DNA of 15,337 nucleotides from a bacterium. Lineage in GTDB: Bacteria > Bacillota > Clostridia > Christensenellales > UBA1242. Below, piece after piece: positions 5,978 through 13,345 of the stretch (position 1 is the stretch's first letter; every line of letters starts with the position of its first letter). The DNA is taken from NCBI GenBank assembly GCA_024692805.1, contig JAILMD010000006.1, forward strand, positions 1 through 15,337, written 5' to 3'. The translations under genes were made by a program, and so were the position numbers. A model generated the notes under the pieces. The model was not told the origin of the DNA. It worked only from the letters and a program-made list of their open reading frames with translations, and did not search any database.

Positions 5978-7975
5978 ATGCAACTAGGCGATATTAAAGG
6001 CATAGGAAAATCTCGAATCAGCGCGCTTAATAACGCTGGTATTTTTTCAACCCAAGATTTATTAAATCATTTTCCTAAAAGATATTATAACTTTAGTGAA
6101 ATTGTTGGCTTTAATAGTTTTGGCGATTTTTGTATGATCAGGGCAAAGATAATAAATAAAGCAAAGGTTATTAGGGCGCGAAAATTAAGTTTTATTGAAG
6201 TTAGGGCGCAAGACTTTGTAACCCAAAATGAGATTAAATTAGTTTGGTTTAACCAAAACTTTCTCGTTAATGTTTTAGGCGAGGGGCAAGAATATTATTT
6301 TTATGGCAAGCCAAGCAAAACAAAAAAGAACACTTTTAATGTTAGTTTAATGGTTTCGCTTGATAAAGTTAAAGAGCCTCTTTTTTCAGTTTATAAAACG
6401 TTTGAAAACATTGGTCAAGCAACGATTAAATCTGCGATTAGCTATATTTTAGAAAATGATGAAATTAATTCGCTTTTGCCTAAAAAAGTTGAAGAAAAAT
6501 TTGGTCTTTTAAATAAGAAACAGGCATATGGCTTTATTCATAATCCTAAAACCGAAGAAGAAATCGGCAGGGGCTTTGACAGGCTTAATCTTGAAAACGC
6601 GTTAATCTTTGCTTATATAAATGAGCAAAGAAAAATTTTTGGGCATAAAAACAGGGATTTTTATTATAAAAATTTAGATAAACTTTTTGATGAGTTTACT
6701 TCACTTTTACCTTGGCAATTAACTGAAAGCCAAGTTAGCGCAATAAATGAAATAAATAATGATCTCGTTAGCGACAAAACGCTTAATAGAATGATTGAAG
6801 GTGATGTTGGTTGTGGCAAAACTGCCGTTTGTTTATGGGCATTATTTGCTTGCGCGAAAAATGGTGGGCAAGCCGTTTTGATGGCGCCAACTGAAATTTT
6901 GGCCAACCAACATTTTGCGTTTATAAGCTCAGTTTTAAAGGGAACAGGGCTTAATGTTGCCTTGCTTTCTAGCGGGCTTGATTCTCAGGAAAAATCAAGA
7001 ATTGCGCGTGGTGTTATGTCAGGCGAAATAGATATTGTTATTTCAACAAATGCAGTTTTAAATGATGGTTATAATTTTAAAAATTTAAGGCTTTGCATTG
7101 TTGATGAGCAACATAGGTTTGGCGTTAACGCTAGGGCAATGCTTGCTAGCAAGGGTAAAGAGGTTGACTTTATAAGTTTAAGCGCAACCCCAATTCCAAG
7201 AAGCATAAGTTTAATTCTTTATGGTGGGCTTGATTTAACAAGAATTAACGCTCGCCCAAAGGCAATAGATATTCAAACTAACTTAGTTAGCCCGTCAAAA
7301 GTTAAAGATATGTGGGGTTTTATAGGTGAGCAAATTGAAAGCGGAAGGACTTGTTATGTTGTTTGCCCAAAAATTGATGACAGCGAAGATGAAAGTCTTA
7401 TTTCAACAACAAAGATGACAAAAGATCTTCAAGCGAAGTTTGGCAAAGATAAAGTTTGTGAGTTAAACGGAAGGCTTAAAGACGATAAAAAAACCAAGAT
7501 TTTAAATGACTTTAAAGAAGGTGTTATTAAAATCTTAGTTTCAACAACCGTTGTCGAGGTTGGTGTTGACGCAACACGCGCCGGCGTTATTGTTATTGTT
7601 AACCCTGACAGGTTTGGTTTAGCAACGCTTCACCAACTTCGTGGCAGGGTTTCACGAGATGGCAAAAAGAGCTATTGTTTTTGCTTGGTTGAAAATAACA
7701 TTAGCGAAAAAGCGCTAAAACGATTAAATTATTTTAAGAATAACAACAATGGTTTTGACATTGCCGACTTTGACCTTGAAACGCGTGGGGCTGGCGAAAC
7801 ATTTGGAACAAGACAACACGGTTTTAATGATAATAGCGTTATAAATTTGAGCGAATATAGCAAGGCGCAAGAGATCTTAAATGAGCTTAAAAATGATAAA
7901 GTTGCTTATGATAATCTAAAAGAGGTGAGCGAGAAAACTTATCCAGAACTAATCAAAAACATAATACTTAACTAG
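5978..7975 (+). CDS. recG: ATP-dependent DNA helicase RecG
   Basis: RecG regresses stalled replication forks and branch-migrates Holliday junctions. The 665 residues cover the whole family layout. The wedge domain starts at once with IKGIGKSRISALNNAGI and LLNHFPKRYY. Walker A is GDVGCGKT (about 275-282), motif II is DEQHRFG (about 376-382), and motif III is SATPIPRS. The second helicase half has TTVVEVGVDATRAG and RFGLATLHQLRGRVSRD. The family-specific end has ADFDLETRGAGETFGTRQHG. Small departures are Cys in Walker A (usually Ser) and RVSRD where RVGRG is usual. The ATG at 5978 is well supported because the conserved wedge text begins three codons later. No strong terminator is seen before the tRNA cluster. 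Confidence 0.97.
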   Translation: MQLGDIKGIGKSRISALNNAGIFSTQDLLNHFPKRYYNFSEIVGFNSFGDFCMIRAKIINKAKVIRARKLSFIEVRAQDFVTQNEIKLVWFNQNFLVNVLGEGQEYYFYGKPSKTKKNTFNVSLMVSLDKVKEPLFSVYKTFENIGQATIKSAISYILENDEINSLLPKKVEEKFGLLNKKQAYGFIHNPKTEEEIGRGFDRLNLENALIFAYINEQRKIFGHKNRDFYYKNLDKLFDEFTSLLPWQLTESQVSAINEINNDLVSDKTLNRMIEGDVGCGKTAVCLWALFACAKNGGQAVLMAPTEILANQHFAFISSVLKGTGLNVALLSSGLDSQEKSRIARGVMSGEIDIVISTNAVLNDGYNFKNLRLCIVDEQHRFGVNARAMLASKGKEVDFISLSATPIPRSISLILYGGLDLTRINARPKAIDIQTNLVSPSKVKDMWGFIGEQIESGRTCYVVCPKIDDSEDESLISTTKMTKDLQAKFGKDKVCELNGRLKDDKKTKILNDFKEGVIKILVSTTVVEVGVDATRAGVIVIVNPDRFGLATLHQLRGRVSRDGKKSYCFCLVENNISEKALKRLNYFKNNNNGFDIADFDLETRGAGETFGTRQHGFNDNSVINLSEYSKAQEILNELKNDKVAYDNLKEVSEKTYPELIKNIILN

Positions 7976-8046
7976 TAAAAATGGGCGATAATTAGGGTTT
8001 ATAACAATGGTTTTAAATAAAATTTTAAAAAAATACTAAAAAACTC

Positions 8047-8075
8047 TTGCAAAATTGGTTTTGATTTGGTATTAT
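8047..8075 (+). promoter_or_regulatory. Promoter of the tRNA cluster
   Basis: -35 TTGCAA (8047-8052), 17-base spacer, -10 TATTAT (8070-8075). The predicted start near 8082 is about 15 bases before tRNA-Val. Confidence 0.8.
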
Positions 8076-8096
8076 ATAGAAGTCGCAATCGAAAAT

Positions 8097-8172
8097 GGAA
8101 GTTTAGCTCAGTTGGTAGAGTCCCTGCCTTACAAGCAGGTTGTCATAGGTTCGAGTCCTATAACTTCCACCA
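8097..8172 (+). tRNA. tRNA-Val, anticodon TAC
   Basis: A 76-base cloverleaf with acceptor GGAAGTT pairing with AACTTCC, anticodon stem CCTGC/GCAGG around the loop CTTACAA, T loop TTCGAGT, A73 and an encoded CCA at 8170-8172. First gene of a four-tRNA cluster. Confidence 0.97.
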
Positions 8173-8175
8173 TTT

Positions 8176-8250
8176 GCGGGAATGGCTCAGGGGTAGAGCG
8201 TTGCCTTGCCAAGGCGAAGGTCGCGGGTCCGAATCCCGTTTCCCGCTCCA
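8176..8250 (+). tRNA. tRNA-Gly, anticodon GCC
   Basis: A 75-base cloverleaf with acceptor GCGGGAA pairing with TTCCCGC, anticodon loop TTGCCAA, T arm around TTCGAATC-like text (TCCGAAT), U73 as in many Gram-positive tRNA-Gly, and an encoded CCA. It begins three bases after tRNA-Val. Confidence 0.95.
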
Positions 8251-8257
8251 TAGCACA

Positions 8258-8289
8258 AAGGCAAACATTTCCGTTTGCCTTATATTTTT
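8258..8289 (+). terminator. Terminator-like hairpin inside the tRNA cluster
   Basis: Perfect 9-pair stem AAGGCAAAC (8258-8266) and GTTTGCCTT (8273-8281) with a six-base loop, followed by ATATTTTT. No promoter fits in the 11 bases left before tRNA-Cys, so the downstream tRNAs need read-through. It could be a partial terminator or an RNA processing signal. Confidence 0.55.
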
Positions 8290-8300
8290 AAAAGGCAGGT

Positions 8301-8374
8301 GGCACCATAGCCAAGCGGTAAGGCAGAGGTCTGCAAAACCTTCATCCCCAGTTCGATTCTGGGTGGTGCCTCCA
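8301..8374 (+). tRNA. tRNA-Cys, anticodon GCA
   Basis: A 74-base cloverleaf with acceptor GGCACCA pairing with TGGTGCC, anticodon loop CTGCAAA, T loop TTCGATT, the U73 expected for tRNA-Cys, and an encoded CCA. Confidence 0.95.
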
Positions 8375-8381
8375 ACAATAT

Positions 8382-8469
8382 GCCGATGTGGCGGAATAGG
8401 CAGACGCAAGGGACTTAAAATCCCTCGCTCCAAAAGGGCGTACCGGTTCAAGTCCGGTCATCGGCACCA
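8382..8469 (+). tRNA. tRNA-Leu, anticodon TAA
   Basis: An 88-base tRNA with a long variable arm (TCGCTCCAAAAGGGCGT), as expected for leucine. Acceptor GCCGATG pairs with CATCGGC, the anticodon loop is CTTAAAA, the T loop is TTCAAGT, and A73 and an encoded CCA follow. Confidence 0.95.
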
Positions 8470-8507
8470 AAAAATGTTCAAATCTTTTGATTTGAATATT
8501 TTTTTTT
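8470..8507 (+). terminator. Terminator of the tRNA cluster
   Basis: A 15-pair stem (8470-8484 with 8489-8503, one G-T pair) with a TTTT loop and a T-run to 8507, directly after the CCA of tRNA-Leu. Confidence 0.9.
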
Positions 8508-8626
8508 GCCGAACGGCTTGACCAAAGAACTTTTTACACAAAGAAGTAGTTGTTAAATGGAATAGTTTTAATATAAAAAATTATGGTAAAATTATACAAA
8601 AAATTTTGGTATAGCCTTATTTTTAT

Positions 8627-8655
8627 TTGGTGGATTATGCTAAAAGGTATATATT
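8627..8655 (+). promoter_or_regulatory. Candidate promoter of the large secreted protein gene
   Basis: -35 TTGGTG (8627-8632), 17-base spacer, -10 TATATT (8650-8655). The -10 lies inside a 15-base palindrome with arms GTATATA and TATATAC (8647-8661). The region is AT-rich, so other placements are possible. The leader to the TTG start would be about 57 bases. Confidence 0.45.
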
Positions 8656-8661
8656 ATATAC
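8647..8661. repeat. Palindrome over the candidate -10 box, with GGTATA repeats
   Basis: Two perfect 7-base arms around one T. The hexamer GGTATA occurs three times nearby (8609, 8646, 8663), the last two 17 bases apart. This may be an operator for a dimeric regulator, but AT-rich chance symmetry is possible. Confidence 0.35.
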
Positions 8662-8718
8662 AGGTATATTTTTTACCACTTAATATAGGAAAAGAAAATC
8701 ACTTAAGGCAACGAAATC

Positions 8719-11133
8719 TTGAAAAAATTTAAAATAATTTTATTTTCAATATTGAGTGTTTTGATAGTAACAATTTTTGGTACTGAAGTTTTTGCTGCCG
8801 TTATTATGAACTTTACTTTAACTGGAACAGTTCAATACTACGCAACAGAAATTAGTGCTGATATTTGGGCAACCAAAGCATATAACCCACTAGGCGTTCA
8901 GGGTAACTCAAGTTATCTAACGATAACAGGCGGAAGCGGTGGAACTTTTTCTGATGGCATTTATTCAATAACCGGCGCAGCAACTTCTTACGATAATATT
9001 TTGGCTAATGCCGGAACGGCATTATTTTCTGATCCAACTGACGAATTAGAGATGTATGTTTTCATTAAAAACAATGGTGACAGAAACATCTTGCCGGGCA
9101 TAACAGTTGACTGTTCTGAAGAAGAAAATGTTGATATTAATTTTTCATATTATTATTTTGATGTTTCAGTTTCTGGTCAAATAAACCCATATACAACTAA
9201 ATCATCAAGCGCTAGTGCAACGGCATTTATTAGCACTATTGAAACAGAAATAACAAACAATAACTATTCTGCTTGGCAACTAAACTCATCAATTGATTAT
9301 TCTGACGTTTTATGTATTAGAATTTTAGTAACAATTGGTTCAGCGGCAACTGGTGATGTTAATTCAACATTTAGCATTCATATCGGCTTTATGGCTGACG
9401 TTCAATATACGTCAAACAATATTTTAAGCGTTTATCAAACTCTTAACTCATCTGATCCAGCCTGGACGAAATATGGATATAACGCAATGCTTACTGCAAC
9501 TGCAACCAAGGTTGAAGATAACAGCCTTTCAAATCTTTATACTTATCTTAGAGATGCTGATAGTGATGGAAATGCTAATATAACATTTGGTCAAGATGAT
9601 TACGCAGCATTCGCTCCGGTTTATAAAGATATTGACATAGTTAACGTTGATATAGCGACGGGTGAAATAATTGGTAAGTTATCTGACCTTGATTATGAAT
9701 TTGAATGGTTTGGGCGTGAGATAACGCTTGAAGAAGGAACGGAACTTGCAAGTGGAAGAGTTTTAACTGCTGATGAAACATTTGAGGTTGATGTTTATAC
9801 CTATTATCCAACCATGTATGTAAGAAGGTGGGTTGTTGGTGATAGACAATGGTTAAGTGTTTCTGATGAAGAATTTGTTGGTTCGGTTGAAGTTCCAGAA
9901 TTTTATACTGCAACATTTGAATCAACAATCTTTAACCCTGATTATTCAGTTGCAACAAATTCTTATGGAATTATTGCAAGAAGTTATGTAACTGAAAGAT
10001 GCCCTGTTTCTGGGGAGTCAGTTGCTTATATGCAATCACATTATAATTACGGAACTTATACTGGTTCAACGGCTAGTGCAACTCAAGATTTCTTCTTGCA
10101 ATTAACTAGCAATTTAACCCAAGCATGGGCTAATTCTGGGCTAGCAAGTCAATATAGAACTGTTGCTGGCGCTCAAGGTGAAAACTGGGTTTCATTCATT
10201 CCTAATTTGCTTTATATTATTAAGTATGGAAACAACAACTTACAATCGCTTGTTGGCAAAGGAAATGTTGAAACTTATGATGCTTATAAAAATAAAAAAA
10301 TAAGAGATTATAATGGAACACAAGTTAGTGTTGGTTCGGCAGCAAACGCATATATTGAAAGCACGATAGGTAGTGGGTCAATAGGTGTTAGAAACTCTGG
10401 CCAAGCTAACACAGCAACTTATGACAGCGCTAACCATTATAAAATGAGTGATACTGGTTATAATGCCGGCGGAATAAACTATGGTTATAACAGCCTTTAT
10501 ACTAACGAAAACGATAAACAAGGGCTTTACACTCATCAATTTTTAACATATTCAAATGGTGAAAGAAGATATTTGCTTGATGGATATGTTGGCTCTGATG
10601 GTTATACTTCGGTTTTCTGTTTAGGGCAATGTAACCCTTGGGGGAATATCTGGAAATGGATTTTTGGAGTTGCTGTTCTTTATGATGGATCAAACGTTAA
10701 TGCTTATGTTAACTTTGATAACTATGATTATTCAAGCCCAACAACTTCTTGGCAAACTGCTAATGCAACAACGGGTTATGTTGCAAATAATAATGAATTA
10801 TTAAACACTCGTAACTATTCAAAATTAAGTTATTATCTTTTCAAAAGCAATAACTATGCTAGATATCTTGGAACTTCATTAATTTCAAATAATCCTTTGG
10901 AAATGCTTGTTGGAATACACACAAAAGCATCTTCGACAGGAACTGAAATTTCCGGACTTTGTGACTATTTCTATTACGGAACAGCAACTAATCAAATTTA
11001 TGGATTAGCAAAAGGCGGAGCTGTTAACAACACGGTTCGTGCCGGTCCATTCTATTTGTCTTGTGACCAAAACCTCGCAAACTCTCAACCAAGATTTACA
11101 TTTAGAATGATGCTAGTTTTATCATCTAGTTAG
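8719..11133 (+). CDS. Large secreted protein: TasA-like N-terminal part and C-type-lectin-like C-terminal region
   Basis: The 804-residue protein begins at TTG (8719), since the signal peptide starts there (MKKFKIILFSILSVLIV, cleavage near VFA at 24-26) and the next Met is residue 30. AAGG at 8705-8708 is a weak ribosome site. Residues about 27-230 look like an exported beta-sandwich: TLTGTVQYYATEISADIW resembles the start of the 211-residue neighbour (TVTYTSRKVAAIVSG), and both have a -YVFIKN- or -YVIKN- strand later. Residues about 360-800 resemble C-type-lectin-like proteins of the formylglycine-generating-enzyme and variable-protein type: YPTMYVRRW, NLLYIIKYGNNNLQS, NPWGNIWKW (639-647), GGAVNNTVRAGPFYL (766-780) and the closing RFTFRMMLVL. 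There is no wall-anchor motif or C-terminal helix. The role could be ligand binding at the surface; the substrate is unknown. Fold calls are by eye. Confidence 0.6.
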   Translation: MKKFKIILFSILSVLIVTIFGTEVFAAVIMNFTLTGTVQYYATEISADIWATKAYNPLGVQGNSSYLTITGGSGGTFSDGIYSITGAATSYDNILANAGTALFSDPTDELEMYVFIKNNGDRNILPGITVDCSEEENVDINFSYYYFDVSVSGQINPYTTKSSSASATAFISTIETEITNNNYSAWQLNSSIDYSDVLCIRILVTIGSAATGDVNSTFSIHIGFMADVQYTSNNILSVYQTLNSSDPAWTKYGYNAMLTATATKVEDNSLSNLYTYLRDADSDGNANITFGQDDYAAFAPVYKDIDIVNVDIATGEIIGKLSDLDYEFEWFGREITLEEGTELASGRVLTADETFEVDVYTYYPTMYVRRWVVGDRQWLSVSDEEFVGSVEVPEFYTATFESTIFNPDYSVATNSYGIIARSYVTERCPVSGESVAYMQSHYNYGTYTGSTASATQDFFLQLTSNLTQAWANSGLASQYRTVAGAQGENWVSFIPNLLYIIKYGNNNLQSLVGKGNVETYDAYKNKKIRDYNGTQVSVGSAANAYIESTIGSGSIGVRNSGQANTATYDSANHYKMSDTGYNAGGINYGYNSLYTNENDKQGLYTHQFLTYSNGERRYLLDGYVGSDGYTSVFCLGQCNPWGNIWKWIFGVAVLYDGSNVNAYVNFDNYDYSSPTTSWQTANATTGYVANNNELLNTRNYSKLSYYLFKSNNYARYLGTSLISNNPLEMLVGIHTKASSTGTEISGLCDYFYYGTATNQIYGLAKGGAVNNTVRAGPFYLSCDQNLANSQPRFTFRMMLVLSSS

Positions 11134-11181
11134 GGGATAACAGTTTGAACATTCTGGTAAAAATGTCGGAGGGCTAGTGGA

Positions 11182-11208
11182 AAATTTAGTCGTCATCTTA
11201 CTAAATTT
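11182..11208. repeat. Inverted repeat upstream of the fibre-like protein gene
   Basis: Arms AAATTTAGT (11182-11190) and ACTAAATTT (11200-11208) with a nine-base loop. The following bases are not T-rich, so a simple terminator is unlikely. Confidence 0.4.
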
Positions 11209-11222
11209 CTCGGGTTTGAAAA

Positions 11223-11248
11223 TATAATAAAATTTGCAAATTTTATTA
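11223..11248 (+). promoter_or_regulatory. TATAAT -10 box overlapped by a 24-base perfect palindrome
   Basis: A consensus -10 TATAAT lies at 11223-11228. A perfect 24-base palindrome centred on GC covers 11225-11248, spanning the expected transcription start. No good -35 is found 17 bases upstream, so an activator or an alternative promoter could be involved. In RNA the palindrome would form a hairpin 12 bases before the ribosome site. Confidence 0.45.
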
Positions 11249-11271
11249 ACAAAAAATGAAAGGAGAAGAAA

Positions 11272-11907
11272 ATGGAAAACACACAAAAAAAATCTAAGAA
11301 AAAACTTTGGATTGCGCTTGGTTCACTTGCTATCGTTATGATCGTTGGATTAAGCATTACTGTTGGTGTTCTTGCCGCAACAACAGCTCAAGTTCAAAAC
11401 TCAATTACTGTTACTTATACCTCTCGTAAAGTTGCAGCAATTGTTTCTGGTAAGTATCAAGTTCTTAACACTTCAGCAGTTGATTTCACAACTGGCGACA
11501 CTGATAATGGTTCAACTAACGATATTGATGAAAGCAAGGAAATCGTGTTTACTGGTGGTGAAGAACAAGGAACAGCTTCTGATACATTTGAAACTGTAAG
11601 CTCTATTAACCTTACTTCAACTAACAATAGCGTAACATTTACTTACGTTATTAAAAACACTTCAGAAACTCAAGATTTAACAGCTCAAGTAACACTTCCA
11701 ACAGGAATTACTAACGTAACAGTTAGCGCAGGAACTGCTGTTGATAACTCTGAAGCAGCTGTTGCAGTTACCGCTGGAACTAACCACGCAACTGATAGCT
11801 TTACAGTTGCTCATGGCGCAACAGTTACTTACACTGTAACAGTTAGCATCACTAACTTAGCTCTTGATGCAAGCTACACTGGAACATTCGTTTGGGATCT
11901 TGCATAG
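11272..11907 (+). CDS. Small secreted Thr/Val/Ala-rich protein, TasA/CalY-like candidate
   Basis: The 211-residue protein has a strong AGGAG site (11261-11265) before the ATG. A basic start (KKSKKKLW) precedes a hydrophobic helix (about 14-36) and a likely cleavage after VLA, giving a mature start of ATTAQVQNSITVTY. This leader is the style seen on SipW-dependent exported proteins such as TasA and CalY. The mature part is almost wholly beta-prone, rich in Thr, Val, Ala, Asn and Ser, and has no cysteine. It ends in a SYTGTFVWDLA stretch resembling the last strand of a beta sandwich. With the SipW-like peptidase directly downstream, the best inference is a fibre-forming or matrix subunit. The strong ribosome site suggests much higher synthesis than its neighbours. 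Other readings are a generic surface protein with the same leader type. Confidence 0.65.
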   Translation: MENTQKKSKKKLWIALGSLAIVMIVGLSITVGVLAATTAQVQNSITVTYTSRKVAAIVSGKYQVLNTSAVDFTTGDTDNGSTNDIDESKEIVFTGGEEQGTASDTFETVSSINLTSTNNSVTFTYVIKNTSETQDLTAQVTLPTGITNVTVSAGTAVDNSEAAVAVTAGTNHATDSFTVAHGATVTYTVTVSITNLALDASYTGTFVWDLA

Positions 11908-11927
11908 TTAAATAAAACCGGTTTTTA

Positions 11928-11984
11928 GTTCAAGGCCTTTCTATTAAAAGATGACTAGGAAGGCTTTGAACCAATTTGGTTTTT
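11928..11984 (+). terminator. Large stem-loop between the fibre-like gene and the signal peptidase gene
   Basis: Arms 11928-11941 and 11958-11971 pair over 14 bases with two G-U pairs, around a 16-base loop. A T-run (11980-11984) follows nine bases later. The bases AAAACC (11914-11919) and GGTTTT (11978-11983) could extend the fold. It may be a partial terminator that lowers peptidase expression relative to the fibre-like protein, or an mRNA-stabilising end. Confidence 0.5.
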
Positions 11985-12006
11985 AACCCAGAATTGAAAC
12001 GATCTG

Positions 12007-12012
12007 TATAAT
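12007..12012 (+). promoter_or_regulatory. Possible -10 box of the signal peptidase gene
   Basis: A consensus TATAAT 42 bases before the ATG. Only a weak -35 (TTAACC, 11983-11988, 18-base spacer) is visible. Confidence 0.35.
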
Positions 12013-12054
12013 TTAGTTTCAAATAAAAGTCGACGCCCAGAAAACAGGTGAATT

Positions 12055-13245
12055 ATGGAAAACATTAACGTTGTTGTTAAAGATGATGATAGTGTTGATA
12101 AATTATTATCTAAAACAGCAAAAACGCTCCAAAAGAAATATTCTAAACAAAGAAAGATTAATGAAAAGTATTTGAAGACGAAAACACCGCTTCAAAAAAC
12201 TGTTTCATTTTTTGCCAACCTTGTTTGCGTAATCTTAACGATTTTCGCAGGATTGGTTTGTTTTTCTGGAATAAATAGCAAAATTCAAAAGGTTTGCCCA
12301 ACGTTTGCTGGCTACACTAATATGGTTGTTGTTAGCGGAAGTATGATAGCAAGCGGCTTTAAAGTTGGCGATTCTCTTGTTGTTAAAAGCGTTGACACTC
12401 ATACGCTTCACGTTGATGATAAAATAGCATTTTATGTTTATGATCAAGACTATATGGGTTTTGACGTTAACACGTGTGTTAAAGTTAAAGAAGAAGATAT
12501 CCCACAAACTGTTTACACAACGTCATTTAGCTCATTATTAGGCATTCAATCTGATGCAATTAAAGTTGCTGCAAAGAACAACGCAAAACTTGTTTTCCAC
12601 CATATTCGCGCTATCTATGAAGACGATAACGGCGTTAGATGGTTTAAAACTTATGGCTCGTCAAATATGAGTGACGACGTTTGGTATGTTTCTGAAAATA
12701 TGGTTGTTGGAAAATATGTTGATGGCGGAATTGCAACAATTTTCTCAAAACTCATTAAGGCAACAAATTCAAAATTTGGTTTCTTAATTTTATTAGTTCC
12801 TGTTCTTTTATTGGCGGCGCTTATTGTTATTGAAGCAATGAAAGACGTTCAGCTTGCTAAACTAGAACTTGATTGTGTTGAAGAAAAACGTAAAATAACT
12901 GATCCTATTTGTGTTAAAAACAATATTGGGTTTAATATGGATTCTAAAACCAAATATAAGGTTTTAGTTCAAGCCGAGCCTGAAGAAATTAACCAATATA
13001 TCAGCCTTCTTTGGAAAGATAATACCGTTCCAGCAAACATTAGGAAATATTATACTCGTAAAAACATTTTGCTTACTTATAACCGCAAGATGTTGCTTTT
13101 AAACCGCGAATGTCAAGAAATGTTTAAAAACGGCGAGAAACCTAATAAAGTTTCTAAATATTATCTAGAAAAGAAAGCAGATTTGCAAGAAGAGCAAATC
13201 GAAAAAGAAAAAGCATTAAGAGCGTATATTAAAGCAAATAACTAA
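12055..13245 (+). CDS. Signal peptidase I of the SipW/ER type with extended cytoplasmic regions
   Basis: This peptidase class cleaves signal peptides of a limited set of exported proteins with a Ser-His centre. The 396-residue protein has a basic cytoplasmic N-terminus (about 1-50), a first helix (about 52-72), then MVVVSGSMIASGFKVGD, with Ser96 as the expected nucleophile. The catalytic His should be His182 or His183 in FHHIRAIYEDDNG, followed by WFKTYGSSN and the family text SENMVVGKYV. A second helix (about 242-261) precedes about 135 charged cytoplasmic residues. The Asp found in the usual G-D-A/S-N motif is Ser here (GSSN), with Asp207-208 nearby. SipW proteins are normally about 190 residues, and the Ser-His distance (about 86) is roughly double. 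The ribosome site is weak (AGGTG, four bases before ATG). The position directly after two exported-protein genes suggests they are its substrates. Confidence 0.85.
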   Translation: MENINVVVKDDDSVDKLLSKTAKTLQKKYSKQRKINEKYLKTKTPLQKTVSFFANLVCVILTIFAGLVCFSGINSKIQKVCPTFAGYTNMVVVSGSMIASGFKVGDSLVVKSVDTHTLHVDDKIAFYVYDQDYMGFDVNTCVKVKEEDIPQTVYTTSFSSLLGIQSDAIKVAAKNNAKLVFHHIRAIYEDDNGVRWFKTYGSSNMSDDVWYVSENMVVGKYVDGGIATIFSKLIKATNSKFGFLILLVPVLLLAALIVIEAMKDVQLAKLELDCVEEKRKITDPICVKNNIGFNMDSKTKYKVLVQAEPEEINQYISLLWKDNTVPANIRKYYTRKNILLTYNRKMLLLNRECQEMFKNGEKPNKVSKYYLEKKADLQEEQIEKEKALRAYIKANN

Positions 13246-13271
13246 TATCTGCTTTTGTTTTGCGTTTTGTT

Positions 13272-13293
13272 AACAGGGTTAGCCTGTTTTTTT
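13272..13293 (+). terminator. Terminator after the signal peptidase gene
   Basis: Stem AACAGG (13272-13277) and CCTGTT (13283-13288) with a five-base loop, then a T-run to 13293. Confidence 0.8.
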
Positions 13294-13308
13294 ATTTGCT
13301 TTTATCTG

Positions 13309-13337
13309 TTGACAAAGTTTTAAATTTATTGTAATAT
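13309..13337 (+). promoter_or_regulatory. Promoter of metK
   Basis: -35 TTGACA (13309-13314), 17-base spacer, -10 TAATAT (13332-13337). The expected start near 13344 coincides with the beginning of the riboswitch. Confidence 0.9.
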
Positions 13338-13345
13338 TATGCTAT

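Noticed and set aside
8055..8521. Open frames on both strands across the tRNA cluster
   Set aside because: They lie over four perfect cloverleafs and have no ribosome site or recognisable protein text.
9641..10693. Minus-strand open frames inside the large secreted protein gene
   Set aside because: Their Gln/His-rich text is the mirror of Asn/Thr/Tyr-rich coding DNA; no ribosome site or family match.
11272..11907. CRISPR or tandem-repeat content in the Thr/Val-rich gene
   Set aside because: The similar words (ACTAAC, ACAGTTA) are codon-level bias, without regular spacing or a repeated unit.
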